Positions 54,216 through 63,978 of a stretch of 64,000 bases of DNA are shown here, piece after piece. Below the pieces are notes generated by a model. It ran no database searches. It was not told the origin of the DNA and saw nothing but the letters and a program-made list of their open reading frames with translations. The stretch covers positions 124,001-188,000 of the forward strand of contig DJMA01000003.1 of NCBI GenBank assembly GCA_002436415.1, read 5' to 3'. A program made the translations under genes and the position numbers. Within the stretch, counting starts at the first letter, position 1. Each line of letters starts with the position of its first letter. The DNA comes from Bdellovibrionaceae bacterium UBA6502. GTDB taxonomy: Bacteria > Bdellovibrionota > Bdellovibrionia > Bdellovibrionales > UBA840.

Positions 54216-55220
54216 CTAAGAAAATAAATCCTCAAAAAAGTCTCCAAGCATTTCAAATAGATTTCTGTAGTCTTTTAAAGGGTAGTAGTAAAAGTCAAAT
54301 TCACCGTACTCATCTACACCTTCTCTTAAATCAGTGATGGGCTGATAGTAAATCAAAGCATCTTCGTGCCAAAAACCTCCATCAAGTAAAAAACTAACCA
54401 TTGCGGTGTATTGGCTCTCTGTTCTGCTCCCACGAGCCATTAAGTTTAATCTTGATATTGCTAAGCCAACAATACTTCCTTCGTAACCGTTTTGGGCAAT
54501 CATACTAAAGCGAAAGCCAGGTAAATTAAACTCATCGCCATTGACAAAAGCCTGACCAGATTCTGGATCACCAAAAACACCCGGTTTAGGGATACTCGTC
54601 GAAGGTACTTTTTTTCTACTTGTTACAAGCGAGAGAGCAACAATATTTTTTTCTTGGTCTTCTTTGGTGATTGTTTTCAAAAGTGGATGAGATCCTGTAA
54701 TGTAATATTCAGCTCCCTTGTCATAGCCTTTGGTGATTACTAAATGCTTCATTGTAGGATCTTGACTAAGGTTTGCTTCAGGAGCGAGTAAGCCCGTATT
54801 TTTAACAACTAGTCTCGAAAATACAGTTTTAGTTTTGTCAGGCCAAACAGTTCCATGCATCAAATATCCTCTGGATACACCTTTTTTCCTTAAATCGGTG
54901 GGAAAGATCATCGCGTAGTACTGGTGAAAATTATCAACACTTCTTTCTAGAAGAAAATAGTGAGAAGTTTTTCCTTTTCCACTCGGTCCTTTGATTTCAT
55001 ATAAGCCTGGCTCTAAAACAAACTGAGAAATTTTGTTCAAACGTGTTTCTTCAGTCAGTACTGATAATGGATTTGCCACTAATAATGGGTTTTTGTGAGC
55101 AAGTCTAATTTCAGGAGCATCTGCCTGTTGAGTGATTTTATCTTTATCTGCGACTCTTAGCTCACCATGAGCCATAAAGCTCATGGTGATGGAAAGAAGT
55201 CCTAAAAGGATAGACTTCAT
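54216..55220 (-). CDS. Secreted protein of unknown function, beta-rich
   Basis: A 334-residue protein starting at ATG 55220 with a GGAGG site; the preceding gene's stop overlaps (TAATG). Signal peptide MKSILLGLLSITMSFMAHG. The mature chain has strand-like patterns (SQFVLEPGLYEIKGPSGKGKTSHYFLLERS; MKHLVITKGYDKGAEYYITGSH) and a C-terminal aromatic-acidic stretch (EYGEFDFYYYPLKDYRNLFEM). A KGPSGKGKT segment resembles a P-loop by eye, but an exported protein would not normally bind ATP, so I do not interpret it. No family recognised. Confidence 0.72.
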   Translation of the reverse strand: MKSILLGLLSITMSFMAHGELRVADKDKITQQADAPEIRLAHKNPLLVANPLSVLTEETRLNKISQFVLEPGLYEIKGPSGKGKTSHYFLLERSVDNFHQYYAMIFPTDLRKKGVSRGYLMHGTVWPDKTKTVFSRLVVKNTGLLAPEANLSQDPTMKHLVITKGYDKGAEYYITGSHPLLKTITKEDQEKNIVALSLVTSRKKVPSTSIPKPGVFGDPESGQAFVNGDEFNLPGFRFSMIAQNGYEGSIVGLAISRLNLMARGSRTESQYTAMVSFLLDGGFWHEDALIYYQPITDLREGVDEYGEFDFYYYPLKDYRNLFEMLGDFFEDLFS

Positions 55221-56398
55221 TAGTGACCTCCACAAATGTTTACGTAGCCTGAACTTGAGTTTAGACTTGCAAGCTTTCCATATTGAGTGGCTAGCATTCG
55301 TCGAACTCTAGTAATCACAGGTAGTTTGTTGTAGTCATTGACACGACACTTTTGAAACTGCGCGTAGTCAGCAATGTAGTAAAGTTCATTGATAATACAA
55401 GTGTAGTTGTTTCTATGTCTTGTGTTGTTAATAACACGAGCCATGGCTCTAGCGAATGCGCTAACATTGTCTAATTGTTTTTCAACAGTAGTTTGATATT
55501 GATCAATGTGTTGGTACTTATCGTACATAAAGGCTGCTAGTTTGAAGTGCTTTTTGTCATAGTTAGTCAGCGGACTGTATCGAACAAGATCTGGTCTATC
55601 TAATGTTTGTCTACTGCTATTTTGTCTGTCTTCTAAGAAAGAAGGAACGCTTCTGCTATTGCTGCTTTTATCAGACCAAAATTTGTAAGTTTCCCAGCTA
55701 GCTGCTTTTTCAAGAAATGTTGCTTCGAAAGAATGGCTTTCAAAATCTTCGCCATTTTCAAAGTCTCTTTGAATTTTTTCTGCTACATAAGAATCTACTT
55801 CGTCATAAGCGTAGTTGATAATGTCCATTAACTCTTTTAGAACTAAGCTAGTAGTTCCGTATTGGATGTTCGATGGAGTGTAGGTACGACCTGGAATGCT
55901 AGGTGTATTACTGTTCAAGCGATTAACCACTTCATTTTCTGGATAAAGGCCAAAGCTAGGTAAAAGAGAACGAAGAATTTGTGCTGATTGTGTGATCGCG
56001 ATCACAGTGGCTGGGTCACGGTAGAAATCATCGTCTTGCATTTCTTGAGCGTATTGGAAGATCACAGAAACCATACTGTCATTGGCAGATTTAAGATCAC
56101 CTTCATAAACATAAATAGATGCTTCGCCGGCAAGCTCGTTTAATTGATCAACGATGTTGTTACAAGAATAATGACGATCCATATAGAATTTAAGATTTGG
56201 ATCAGAGATTTGCATTGATTGGTAGTAATCAAAGCTCGGGGTAATTTTATCATAGTTTTCACCACAATAATTTGGTCCAAGTTGTGAAATTCGCGGCTGT
56301 GCATTGTGAGGGGCAGGAACAGCAGCATGACCTTCGGCAGGTAAGTCAGCCATTCCAGTTTGTGCCATAAGCACAAGGGGGATTAAAAACTTTTTCAT
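55220..56398 (-). CDS. Secreted protein of unknown function, first gene of operon
   Basis: A 392-residue protein with signal peptide MKKFLIPLVLMAQTGMA. The mature chain is helical and Asn/Asp/Tyr-rich with six Cys, several near the ends (YCGENYD, YSCNNI, YTCIIN, QKCRVN, VNICGGH), suggesting disulfides. It heads the minus-strand operon of three coupled secreted-protein genes (56.4 to 53.2 kb). The TPR/winged-helix regulator gene lies just upstream, also on the minus strand, 106 bases away. No family recognised. Confidence 0.72.
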   Translation of the reverse strand: MKKFLIPLVLMAQTGMADLPAEGHAAVPAPHNAQPRISQLGPNYCGENYDKITPSFDYYQSMQISDPNLKFYMDRHYSCNNIVDQLNELAGEASIYVYEGDLKSANDSMVSVIFQYAQEMQDDDFYRDPATVIAITQSAQILRSLLPSFGLYPENEVVNRLNSNTPSIPGRTYTPSNIQYGTTSLVLKELMDIINYAYDEVDSYVAEKIQRDFENGEDFESHSFEATFLEKAASWETYKFWSDKSSNSRSVPSFLEDRQNSSRQTLDRPDLVRYSPLTNYDKKHFKLAAFMYDKYQHIDQYQTTVEKQLDNVSAFARAMARVINNTRHRNNYTCIINELYYIADYAQFQKCRVNDYNKLPVITRVRRMLATQYGKLASLNSSSGYVNICGGH

Positions 56399-56504
56399 AT
56401 TTCAGTCTCCTTAATGGGTTGTTGGTATTAGGAGACTAACAGTGAGTTTTTAAAATAAAGAAAACATCCAATTACTTTTTTGATCCGAATGTAAGTAGTT
56501 GTTT

Positions 56505-59294
56505 TTACTTGGCTAATTGATACTTTGTATTTTTACCTTTGCCTATTTTTTCAATTTTGTTAGCCAAATAAAGCTTTTGTAACTCCCGTTTAAGTGTCGA
56601 GGCGGAGCTATCGACTAGCTCCAATAATTCTGATTTACTATGGCAAACCTCTGGATTGTTTTGGAAAGTTTCCAACAGGGTCTGAAAAGTGGAGTTTCTA
56701 TTCCACATTTCTTCTTTCTTTTCGATCACTAGGTAGTTTAGACCTGACTTCAAAGAATAGGCCCCATCCTCACTTTCAATGAGTCCTTCAATCGGAATTA
56801 ACTGTTTGGTTCTTTGCACCAGAGTATAAATTCTCGCATCGTGAATGCATGGGTCATAGTCTTCCTGCCAAATGATCTTGGCCATACTACTTTTTGTAAT
56901 TCTCTTTAGCTTTAGTAAGCTAACCAAGAATTTTACTTGTTTCTTTTTTCTCATGATTTCAGAACAGTCTTCATTTTTGATAAAAAGTTTTCGGGTTTGA
57001 CCATTAATGTATAAATCGTACTCCTGATCGGCAATTTTCTTTTGAGAATTACCGTGTAAGTTTTCATGAACCATTAAGGAGTCTTGGCTTAAGCCGTTAA
57101 ACAAAAATTGAAATAGGGTTCTAAATTGAAATTTAGTGATATTTAACTGTTGTTCCCAAACTTCAGTGGCTAAAAAATCTTTTTCTTCTTCTAGGCAGCG
57201 AACGACTTCTTTAAACATATCAATTTGCTCAATATGATTCCTAGCTAGCATCAATCTCGCCTTTAGTTCATCCATCGAAAAATCTAAGTCAGGCTCTTTT
57301 AGACTCTTTTTATATTTTAAAAGACCGAACATAATGTATTCTAGATTGGTCTCTTTTTTGTGAAGTAAAAGACTTTCTATCTCTTCCCAATTCAAATTTT
57401 CCATTCCTTGCAAAACTTGAAAATAAAAATTTCTGATTTTCGCTAGAGGATATCCGTGATCTTTAATTTCTACTTTACCAATTGGCTTAGAGATATAGAC
57501 TGGTAAATTGCTGTCTTCCTCTGTTTCATGAATCAGCTCAGAAAAGAAGTCCTTTAGAGATTCATATATTTTCGGAGCTTCTTGTTTTAGCTTGGTGCGA
57601 AGGGAGAAAACTCTATTCCATTGCATCTGACAGGCGTACAACAAGGCTAATTCTTGGTAGATATCTTCTAAACTTTTATTGCTACCTACTTCGGTCGCTA
57701 AATTAAGGGCTTTTAAAATTGCTGTTTCTGATTTTTTAAAGTCAGCATTTTTACGATAAAAGATTCCATTTACGAGTTCAAAACCAGTTGCCGTGTGTTT
57801 GAAATCATGAACATTTAGCAATTCATTCAGAAACTGTTTCTCACTGAGAAATTCAGGAAACATATCATTTTCTAGAAAATTCCACGCACGATTTAATCTA
57901 GCAATAGAAACAACGTAATGGTTCCCTAATTTTTCCAAATAAGCTATGCATTCTCCATAGTGTTCATTGGATTTTAGGTTGTCAGACTTCTTACCATAAA
58001 CCCGACCAAGTTGAAAATGTGACATTCCAACGGCTTTTGAAATGATATTTTTATTCTCCTCAGATATGTCGAGAAAACGAGATCTTTCAATGCACCTTTC
58101 GTAGATCCTTTTGGCTCTTTCATTGTCGTTTAAACCACTATAGGCAGTGGCTTGTTCAATCCATAATAGTAATAATAGATCTTTGTCAAAACGGTTCCCA
58201 AATTTTTCGGAAAGCTCTAAACTTTCTGAAAAAGATTGTTTGCGATTAAACTGTTGGAGGGCTTCAATAAAGGTTTTTTGTTCAAAGGAATTCCAGCTTG
58301 TTAATATAGAAAGTTCTTTAACTATTTTGCTAGCAAGTTCTAAAGCTTCCAGTTTTTTGCTATTAACATAATAAACCAAAGTCAAAGACCGCATTGTAAA
58401 AATGCAGTGAGGGTTTTTCCTAAGATTTCTTGCTAGAGCATTTTCAATGATTTCTAATTCATCCGTACTAAGTTTACCGAGTTCATCTTCTTCAATCCTT
58501 TGTTTTGGATCAAAAGACTGGTTTAGAGCAGACAAAAAATAACGCTTCTCATTGCTGAGTTGGCAATAAGCCTCATTGTAGCTTTCTAGAAAATTTTGAA
58601 TTTTATCGTAATTGGGTTTGATTTTAAACTTTTTAACTTCTGTTTGTAAAAAGCTCGAGAAACTAAAATTTTGGTTTTGTACCTCTAGAATATTGGCTTT
58701 ATCAAGTAACTCGATATCGTGGGCAATGCTTTCTTTAAGCTCAAGCATATTTTTATTCAATGAACCATTCCATAGTAAAAGCTCAAACATAGACTCCCAG
58801 ACAGCCTTTTTTAGCTGTAGGTCTCTGGGCAAGAAGCTTGAAATATCTAGGTTTCCTTGCTGCCACAATTCAAAAAGCTTTAAGCTTCCTGAGTTGGGGA
58901 ATAGTTCGAAATTGTTTTTATCTTCATCAGAAAGAAAGTTTTCGAGCTGATCTCTAGACATTCGGTCTAAATTTTTTTGTACACAGCCTGGTATGGCAAA
59001 TGGGTAGGGTGTAAACACGAAAACATTTTCATTAAAAGCTAAGTTTTCCAGTTCGAATAAAAAATGACGTAACTCCGTTTCTGTTAATAAAAAGGAAAAT
59101 ACAAAAACGGGTAATGACTTACCTGAATTTAAATGAGTAAGTGCTCTATCGAAACTCGACTGATTATAACAAAAGGAAATTTGGTAATTGTCGGCCTGTA
59201 ACTCAAAGCTTTGGTTCAAAAGATGATGAATGTCATCTAAGTACCAAAAGTTAAAGATTTTCAGTCCAGGACTGTTTACCAAATTGTTTTGCAT
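56505..59294 (-). CDS. Large TPR regulator with C-terminal winged-helix domains
   Basis: A 929-residue cytosolic protein, no signal peptide. Residues ~10-125 look like a degenerate alpha/beta receiver-like domain (LKIFNFWYLDDI; FVFSFLLTETELRHFLF; NVFVFTPYPF) lacking an obvious phosphoacceptor Asp. About 260-640 are TPR-like helical repeats (KNPHCIFTMRSLTLVYYVN; FQLGRVYGKKSDNLKSNEHY; YQELALLYACQMQWN). Residues ~740-845 fit an OmpR/SARP-like winged helix and the last ~75 a second winged helix (STLKRELQKLYLANKIEKIGKG). It probably regulates the flanking secreted-protein operons; that is inference from position. Confidence 0.68.
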   Translation of the reverse strand: MQNNLVNSPGLKIFNFWYLDDIHHLLNQSFELQADNYQISFCYNQSSFDRALTHLNSGKSLPVFVFSFLLTETELRHFLFELENLAFNENVFVFTPYPFAIPGCVQKNLDRMSRDQLENFLSDEDKNNFELFPNSGSLKLFELWQQGNLDISSFLPRDLQLKKAVWESMFELLLWNGSLNKNMLELKESIAHDIELLDKANILEVQNQNFSFSSFLQTEVKKFKIKPNYDKIQNFLESYNEAYCQLSNEKRYFLSALNQSFDPKQRIEEDELGKLSTDELEIIENALARNLRKNPHCIFTMRSLTLVYYVNSKKLEALELASKIVKELSILTSWNSFEQKTFIEALQQFNRKQSFSESLELSEKFGNRFDKDLLLLLWIEQATAYSGLNDNERAKRIYERCIERSRFLDISEENKNIISKAVGMSHFQLGRVYGKKSDNLKSNEHYGECIAYLEKLGNHYVVSIARLNRAWNFLENDMFPEFLSEKQFLNELLNVHDFKHTATGFELVNGIFYRKNADFKKSETAILKALNLATEVGSNKSLEDIYQELALLYACQMQWNRVFSLRTKLKQEAPKIYESLKDFFSELIHETEEDSNLPVYISKPIGKVEIKDHGYPLAKIRNFYFQVLQGMENLNWEEIESLLLHKKETNLEYIMFGLLKYKKSLKEPDLDFSMDELKARLMLARNHIEQIDMFKEVVRCLEEEKDFLATEVWEQQLNITKFQFRTLFQFLFNGLSQDSLMVHENLHGNSQKKIADQEYDLYINGQTRKLFIKNEDCSEIMRKKKQVKFLVSLLKLKRITKSSMAKIIWQEDYDPCIHDARIYTLVQRTKQLIPIEGLIESEDGAYSLKSGLNYLVIEKKEEMWNRNSTFQTLLETFQNNPEVCHSKSELLELVDSSASTLKRELQKLYLANKIEKIGKGKNTKYQLAK

Positions 59295-59848
59295 AGATTA
59301 AACCTCACTTAATTTTCAGATCATAAATGTAAGAACGGAAATATGCGAGAAACTTTGCTTTGGCCCAATCTATGTTGTTTTGTCCTAAATGTTTGTTTTT
59401 ATAAATGAAAATATGATTTTTGAGCTCTCAAGCTCTATAAACTTTTCAGGACTGTATGCTTTTCATCTAAAGACTGGCCAGTAAAGATAGTTAGAATTTT
59501 CAAGTGCTTGGATCTAAGCCTCAGCAAAGAAGTACTACTTTGCCTGTGGCTCTCGTTTAATGCTTGTTCACAGCTTTTTTATTGTAATAGTCTGTTTTTA
59601 TTAGACTTTTCAGCAGTCTTGCCTGGGGCTTTGTTTTTTGGGCTGGAAACAATTTTTGTTCGCTTTTTGAGGCTTTTACAGGGCTTAAAATACCTTGTAA
59701 CTAAAACATAAAAACACCTAGAAAAAGCTTGTGTTTTCAGTTACTTAGAAAGCATTTCTCAGTGGCTTTTTGGCACGTAACTTGAATCAGATCATTAATG
59801 TTAGTTAATGTATTCTTTCATTGGAGTTAGGCAATTTATATTTTCCTC
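59295..59848. other. Intergenic, 554 bp, divergent promoter region
   Basis: Lies between the divergent regulator gene and the HEXXH-protein operon. A 67-codon open frame (59508-59711) has no ribosome binding site and is discarded. A sigma-54-like element lies at 59771-59785. The TTTAGG/CCTAAA-like and repeated AAAACAG/TTTTCAG sequences near 59560-59740 are noted but not interpreted. Confidence 0.5.
59771..59785 (+). promoter_or_regulatory. Possible sigma-54 promoter of the HEXXH-protein operon
   Basis: TGGCACG-TAAC-TTGA matches the -24 element exactly and most of the -12 element at the right spacing, but the invariant -12 GC is GA. Transcription would start near 59797, about 50 bases before the ATG at 59849. 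Confidence 0.35.
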
Positions 59849-62623
59849 ATGAGAACTTATTTTAAAATACTCTTTTGCCTCTTTATTCTGGTTTCATCAG
59901 GGCAGGCCTTCGCTCGCATCTGTATTGAAAGTAGTGATTCTATTTTTGACCGTATTCCAGTGGAGTTATCGAAAAATCTCCGCTCTCGAAATTTGTTTCG
60001 AAATGATCTTATCGATTTAAAAAACTCTAGGGTTTTTGTTCAAGCGGAGGATGTTGCTTTACAAAGCTCTCATTTTCACGAGTTCTTAGATCTTTTGCAA
60101 ATGCAAGATCAACCCGAAAGAGTAATTTCAAAACTAATTCATTCTCAAGAACTAGCCGGTCTCGATATAAAAGAACGTAATAGACTTTATGCTTTAGAAG
60201 CCGAAAGTTTACGTTATTTTTTAAACTTGGGCTGCTTTCCTAATGAATATAGTAAGCAAGTGTATCTTGTTTGGATGAAAAACTATTTAGAAGGAATTAA
60301 TGGTTTGATTCAGACTGCAAAGCGATCCAATCGGTCAAACTCAAATGCTTTGAATCGAGTGGCGCAAATGTATACCCAATTTTTACAAGAGGTTGTTTTT
60401 GATGAAGCCTCAATGGGACCTAACAATACCTTATTCAAAGATTTTTCACCACAAAGGCGAACCGAGATTTCTTCAGAGGCGGAAAAGCATTCAGGGAAAA
60501 TGTTAGATATGATGGATTACTTTGACTACCGAGTATTCAGAGTGAATGGAGTTCATAGTGCTTCTCTAAAAACTATGATGGTTGATCTTGCAAGGCCAAT
60601 GACCGACACTTTAGTCACAATCATCCACGAAGTTGTCCACGCCATTTCTCCAGAAATGCGAAAAATTGATCAAAAAATGCCGGAACAATATAAAAAGGCC
60701 GTGAGTATTCTAACAGAAAAGCTATTGCCTAGTGAGCAAATCAAACACTGGCCGGCTAGTGTTTTAGATAGTATTAACTACGGACGAATACATTTCGAGG
60801 ATCTATCATTTTACGTGACAGCTCTTTTAAAAAACAAAGATCGCTTGATTGAAAAAATGGATTGTGAAGATTCTCGGAACGATTCGAATAGCGCTTCTGC
60901 TCCAGCATTGAAAAAATCAACCGGCTCAAGAATGGAAAATGTTGATTTAACGAAAGTTCAAAGCAAAGAATCCTGTGAGTTATTATCAGAGGATGATCAG
61001 TTGCAACTACGTAAGCTGATGAATTATATGATTCGTCGAAATATCGATAATGAGTTTCAAGCCTATAGTTTATCTATCGTAACTTACCAAGCATTAAAAG
61101 AGAGATGGTTAATTCCACCTTCCAAACACTATGAATCTTTGATTGAAGAACTCCTTAGAGGCGATAGCTACTTTGCACAGTACCTTTATCAGAGTCGATT
61201 TAATTATCCTTTCATACAGATTCGCAAAGACTTCGTTGAACTGAGCAACAGGCTCGAAGAGGGCAGTACCGATAAAGACATTCTTGCGATTCAGTTTTCA
61301 AGAGCAACTCGTTTAATGTCTGAACTAGAAGTTTTGTATTTAAAGGAACTGGAAGTGTATTTTAAAGGCCTAAGAAATACTTATTCAGCCCTGCTCAACA
61401 CTTATGATCCTCAAGAGTTTTGGGTAGAAGCCAATAAGATGTTAGGGCAAAGTACTAGATATAGGATTGGTAGCGTTGATGATCCTTACGCTGTATTTTC
61501 AGCAAGAGTCGGAACTTTAACTGTTTTGCGTTACCATGATTTTTTTAATGAATTAGTAGATCGATATTATAATAAAAACTTCGACATTGGAAAGCAATTG
61601 CTGGGAGTTTTGGATCTATCGGCATTTCAAAAAACGGACCTAGAGGTCTTAGGATATACCTTTGCAGATCGTAGCAAGTTAGAACAAGAGCCTTTGGACG
61701 ACTTACAGAAGACTCTTTTAGGTGAGTTTCAACAGAAAACAAAATTGGCTCAATACTACGATACCTATAATCCAAATAACTTTGATCTAATTTGGCACGA
61801 GCAGGCCCAGCATAGGGATACGGCTACCTATTTTCATTTGTATGAATTTTTCTTTTTGATGAAAGAATCTGTTCCAAAGGTTTATCAATCTCTCCAAGGT
61901 ACTACGAATGTATTTGATAAGTTGGTTCTCAGGCAGGGAGTTGAAAATTTATCACCTCAAAAGCGAGAAGAAATTTATGAAATGAGTAAGCAAGTTTTTG
62001 GGATGGGTGAAGATTATGTAAATGAGTTGGATAGAAACCAAGAAATTTTATCAGAACTCAGTCTGATGCCAGTATCTGAATTACAAGCGCAAGACCGTGT
62101 TTCGACAATGGCAAAAAATCTTTTACAATTGGTAAGTTCAGTGAAATCAGATTTGAGTCTATCTTATCAATTTCAAAAAGATGATAGTAAAGCTCTGGCA
62201 AAATTACCAATACAAAAAATATCATCGGTGGATGAAGACCAGGCTTACAATGACAACTTCACTTTAGTATTTAAGAAAGACAAGCGAAGTTTTAAAAAAG
62301 CCCACAAGAAATCTAAGAAGCTTATCGCAGAAGCCTGTAGCGCATCTTACCTAAATTGTTTGCGACGTTTGTTCCATCACGAAACTTTGGCGATGAAGTA
62401 CCATTGCTCGTCAGTGAATCCGATGTTTTTAAAAACAAGTAAAATGAACACTCACTTATTTGGTGAATTGGAAGCGGTCTGTTACAAGAACAATGTTTAT
62501 TGGTATGTAGGTAATGAAAGTATCGATGCATTGATTCCAGTTTCACATCCGCAAATGCCAAACCAAGTATTTTTGAGAGGAATGAATACACCATTGATTC
62601 CTTTGAGCAAAGGAGGCCACTGA
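59849..62623 (+). CDS. Secreted putative zinc metalloprotease (HEVVH)
   Basis: A 924-residue exported protein with signal peptide MRTYFKILFCLFILVSSGQAFA. The metalloprotease signature HEVVH is at residues 260-264 within VTIIHEVVHAIS, preceded by the strand-like TDTLV. A candidate third zinc ligand is Glu402 in DNEFQAYS, similar to the N-E-x-x-A helix of gluzincins, but the 138-residue spacing is long. The rest is helical with no recognised domain. It heads a plus-strand operon: its stop overlaps the next start (TGATG) behind an AGGAGG site. Substrate and location (periplasm or outside) are unknown. Confidence 0.68.
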   Translation: MRTYFKILFCLFILVSSGQAFARICIESSDSIFDRIPVELSKNLRSRNLFRNDLIDLKNSRVFVQAEDVALQSSHFHEFLDLLQMQDQPERVISKLIHSQELAGLDIKERNRLYALEAESLRYFLNLGCFPNEYSKQVYLVWMKNYLEGINGLIQTAKRSNRSNSNALNRVAQMYTQFLQEVVFDEASMGPNNTLFKDFSPQRRTEISSEAEKHSGKMLDMMDYFDYRVFRVNGVHSASLKTMMVDLARPMTDTLVTIIHEVVHAISPEMRKIDQKMPEQYKKAVSILTEKLLPSEQIKHWPASVLDSINYGRIHFEDLSFYVTALLKNKDRLIEKMDCEDSRNDSNSASAPALKKSTGSRMENVDLTKVQSKESCELLSEDDQLQLRKLMNYMIRRNIDNEFQAYSLSIVTYQALKERWLIPPSKHYESLIEELLRGDSYFAQYLYQSRFNYPFIQIRKDFVELSNRLEEGSTDKDILAIQFSRATRLMSELEVLYLKELEVYFKGLRNTYSALLNTYDPQEFWVEANKMLGQSTRYRIGSVDDPYAVFSARVGTLTVLRYHDFFNELVDRYYNKNFDIGKQLLGVLDLSAFQKTDLEVLGYTFADRSKLEQEPLDDLQKTLLGEFQQKTKLAQYYDTYNPNNFDLIWHEQAQHRDTATYFHLYEFFFLMKESVPKVYQSLQGTTNVFDKLVLRQGVENLSPQKREEIYEMSKQVFGMGEDYVNELDRNQEILSELSLMPVSELQAQDRVSTMAKNLLQLVSSVKSDLSLSYQFQKDDSKALAKLPIQKISSVDEDQAYNDNFTLVFKKDKRSFKKAHKKSKKLIAEACSASYLNCLRRLFHHETLAMKYHCSSVNPMFLKTSKMNTHLFGELEAVCYKNNVYWYVGNESIDALIPVSHPQMPNQVFLRGMNTPLIPLSKGGH

Positions 62624-63978
62624 TGAAGATGGCACTTATGCTCTTTTTAATTTTTAGCTGTTTCCCGGCCTTTTCTGGAGATCGTATTTTCAGTAAAAGA
62701 AAATTTGATTTCTCAAAAGAAAAACTGTTCTTTAAAGACAGTCAGAGGAACATTCCTTATTTTGAGGAAGCTTCTCATCAACTGACCAAAGATTGGCAAA
62801 ATATTCTTTCACCAACATCAGTTACAATTCCTTTAAGTCAGATGCATAAGAATTATTTTAGGCAGCAAGTTGGCGGTAGTTTTGAGCAAATAAAACTGAG
62901 TTTTTCACTGAATCCGGCTTACAATCCATTGGAAATTGCTTCTATCAATTCGGAATTTGATCGAATTAGCAGTGAACTAATTGAATGCGCTGGTTCAATG
63001 ACTGTTTCTCAATACTATCTAAACTACAAATTTAAAAACTGTCCACAGCTTAAAGAACAGCTAGAATTACAAAAATATAGAGTTTTTTCCCTCTTACTGA
63101 ATTCGCCAATAAATGGCGATCATCGCAACGAACTAATGGACAAAAAACTAGTTTCTTCCCAATTTAAGCGAGAACAAGATTTAAAAGTAAGTAATGTGAT
63201 AAACAATTATCCCTATAATACTGATTATTTTTTCCGGAAAGAATTAAGCTCTTATCTTCCCTTGGAGCCGAGGGCTTTCAATCCCTTGTTCGTTCAAAGC
63301 TTAATAGAGTTTAGTTCCTTCAACATTTATCCAATGGTGTTTAGTTCCAATTTCAAGTTGCAAGTTGGAGATATTCTCGAAGAGTCCAATTTCCGTTTGT
63401 TTGGCCCGAATAAAACCAATTTAAATCGATCCAAAGTGTTGAGTACTTTAGTGGAGGAAAGCTTTTATTCACAGCTTCGAATTGGTAATGATGAATACGC
63501 AGAGAAAATTTTGGGCTTAACAGAAACTCAAAAAAATTTCTTAAAGTCAATTATGAGTGAAGATGATTACGAAGCTATTACAAGTGGGCCAACAATGAGA
63601 GAGAAAACCCAAGGAAATTGGGGACAATTTCCACGACAACTACAAAGAGTCTTGCGAGTGGTTCACAATTCCTACCGTCTATTAGCAAACATATCCTTCT
63701 TTACTGCTCCGGAATCTTTTGGAATGTTTCCGGTTGCTGCTGCTTCTTATTTTTCAAGCATTACTAGCCCAGGAAAGTGGGATTATGATTTAATAGGTCC
63801 TTACCCAGGCATTATCTCTCTTAATCTCAGTGGAACCACTGATTATACTTTTTGTGATTGTTATCGGGTTCTTGCATTGGCAGAACATCTTCCTGCCTAT
63901 CGTCAAATTGATCCCTGGAGGTTTTTTGTTAGAGATTTATTTATGAATATAAACTCATTGGAGTTTGACGATGAATAA
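62623..63978 (+). CDS. Secreted protein of unknown function
   Basis: A 451-residue protein with signal peptide MKMALMLFLIFSCFPAFS, starting at the ATG overlapping the previous stop and preceded by AGGAGG. The mature chain is mixed, Phe/Asn/Ser-rich, with five Cys (IECAGS, KNCPQL and the CDCY pair in YTFCDCYRVL). No family recognised. Its stop (63976-63978) overlaps the next gene's start, so the operon continues beyond the window. Confidence 0.72.
   Translation: MKMALMLFLIFSCFPAFSGDRIFSKRKFDFSKEKLFFKDSQRNIPYFEEASHQLTKDWQNILSPTSVTIPLSQMHKNYFRQQVGGSFEQIKLSFSLNPAYNPLEIASINSEFDRISSELIECAGSMTVSQYYLNYKFKNCPQLKEQLELQKYRVFSLLLNSPINGDHRNELMDKKLVSSQFKREQDLKVSNVINNYPYNTDYFFRKELSSYLPLEPRAFNPLFVQSLIEFSSFNIYPMVFSSNFKLQVGDILEESNFRLFGPNKTNLNRSKVLSTLVEESFYSQLRIGNDEYAEKILGLTETQKNFLKSIMSEDDYEAITSGPTMREKTQGNWGQFPRQLQRVLRVVHNSYRLLANISFFTAPESFGMFPVAAASYFSSITSPGKWDYDLIGPYPGIISLNLSGTTDYTFCDCYRVLALAEHLPAYRQIDPWRFFVRDLFMNINSLEFDDE

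Noticed and set aside
54950..54990. Apparent P-loop (GPSGKGKT) in a secreted protein
   Set aside because: It matches a Walker A pattern only loosely and lies in an exported protein without a Walker B; ATP binding in the periplasm is unlikely.
59508..59711. 67-codon frame in the regulator/protease spacer
   Set aside because: No ribosome binding site; its hydrophobic product reflects T-rich DNA.
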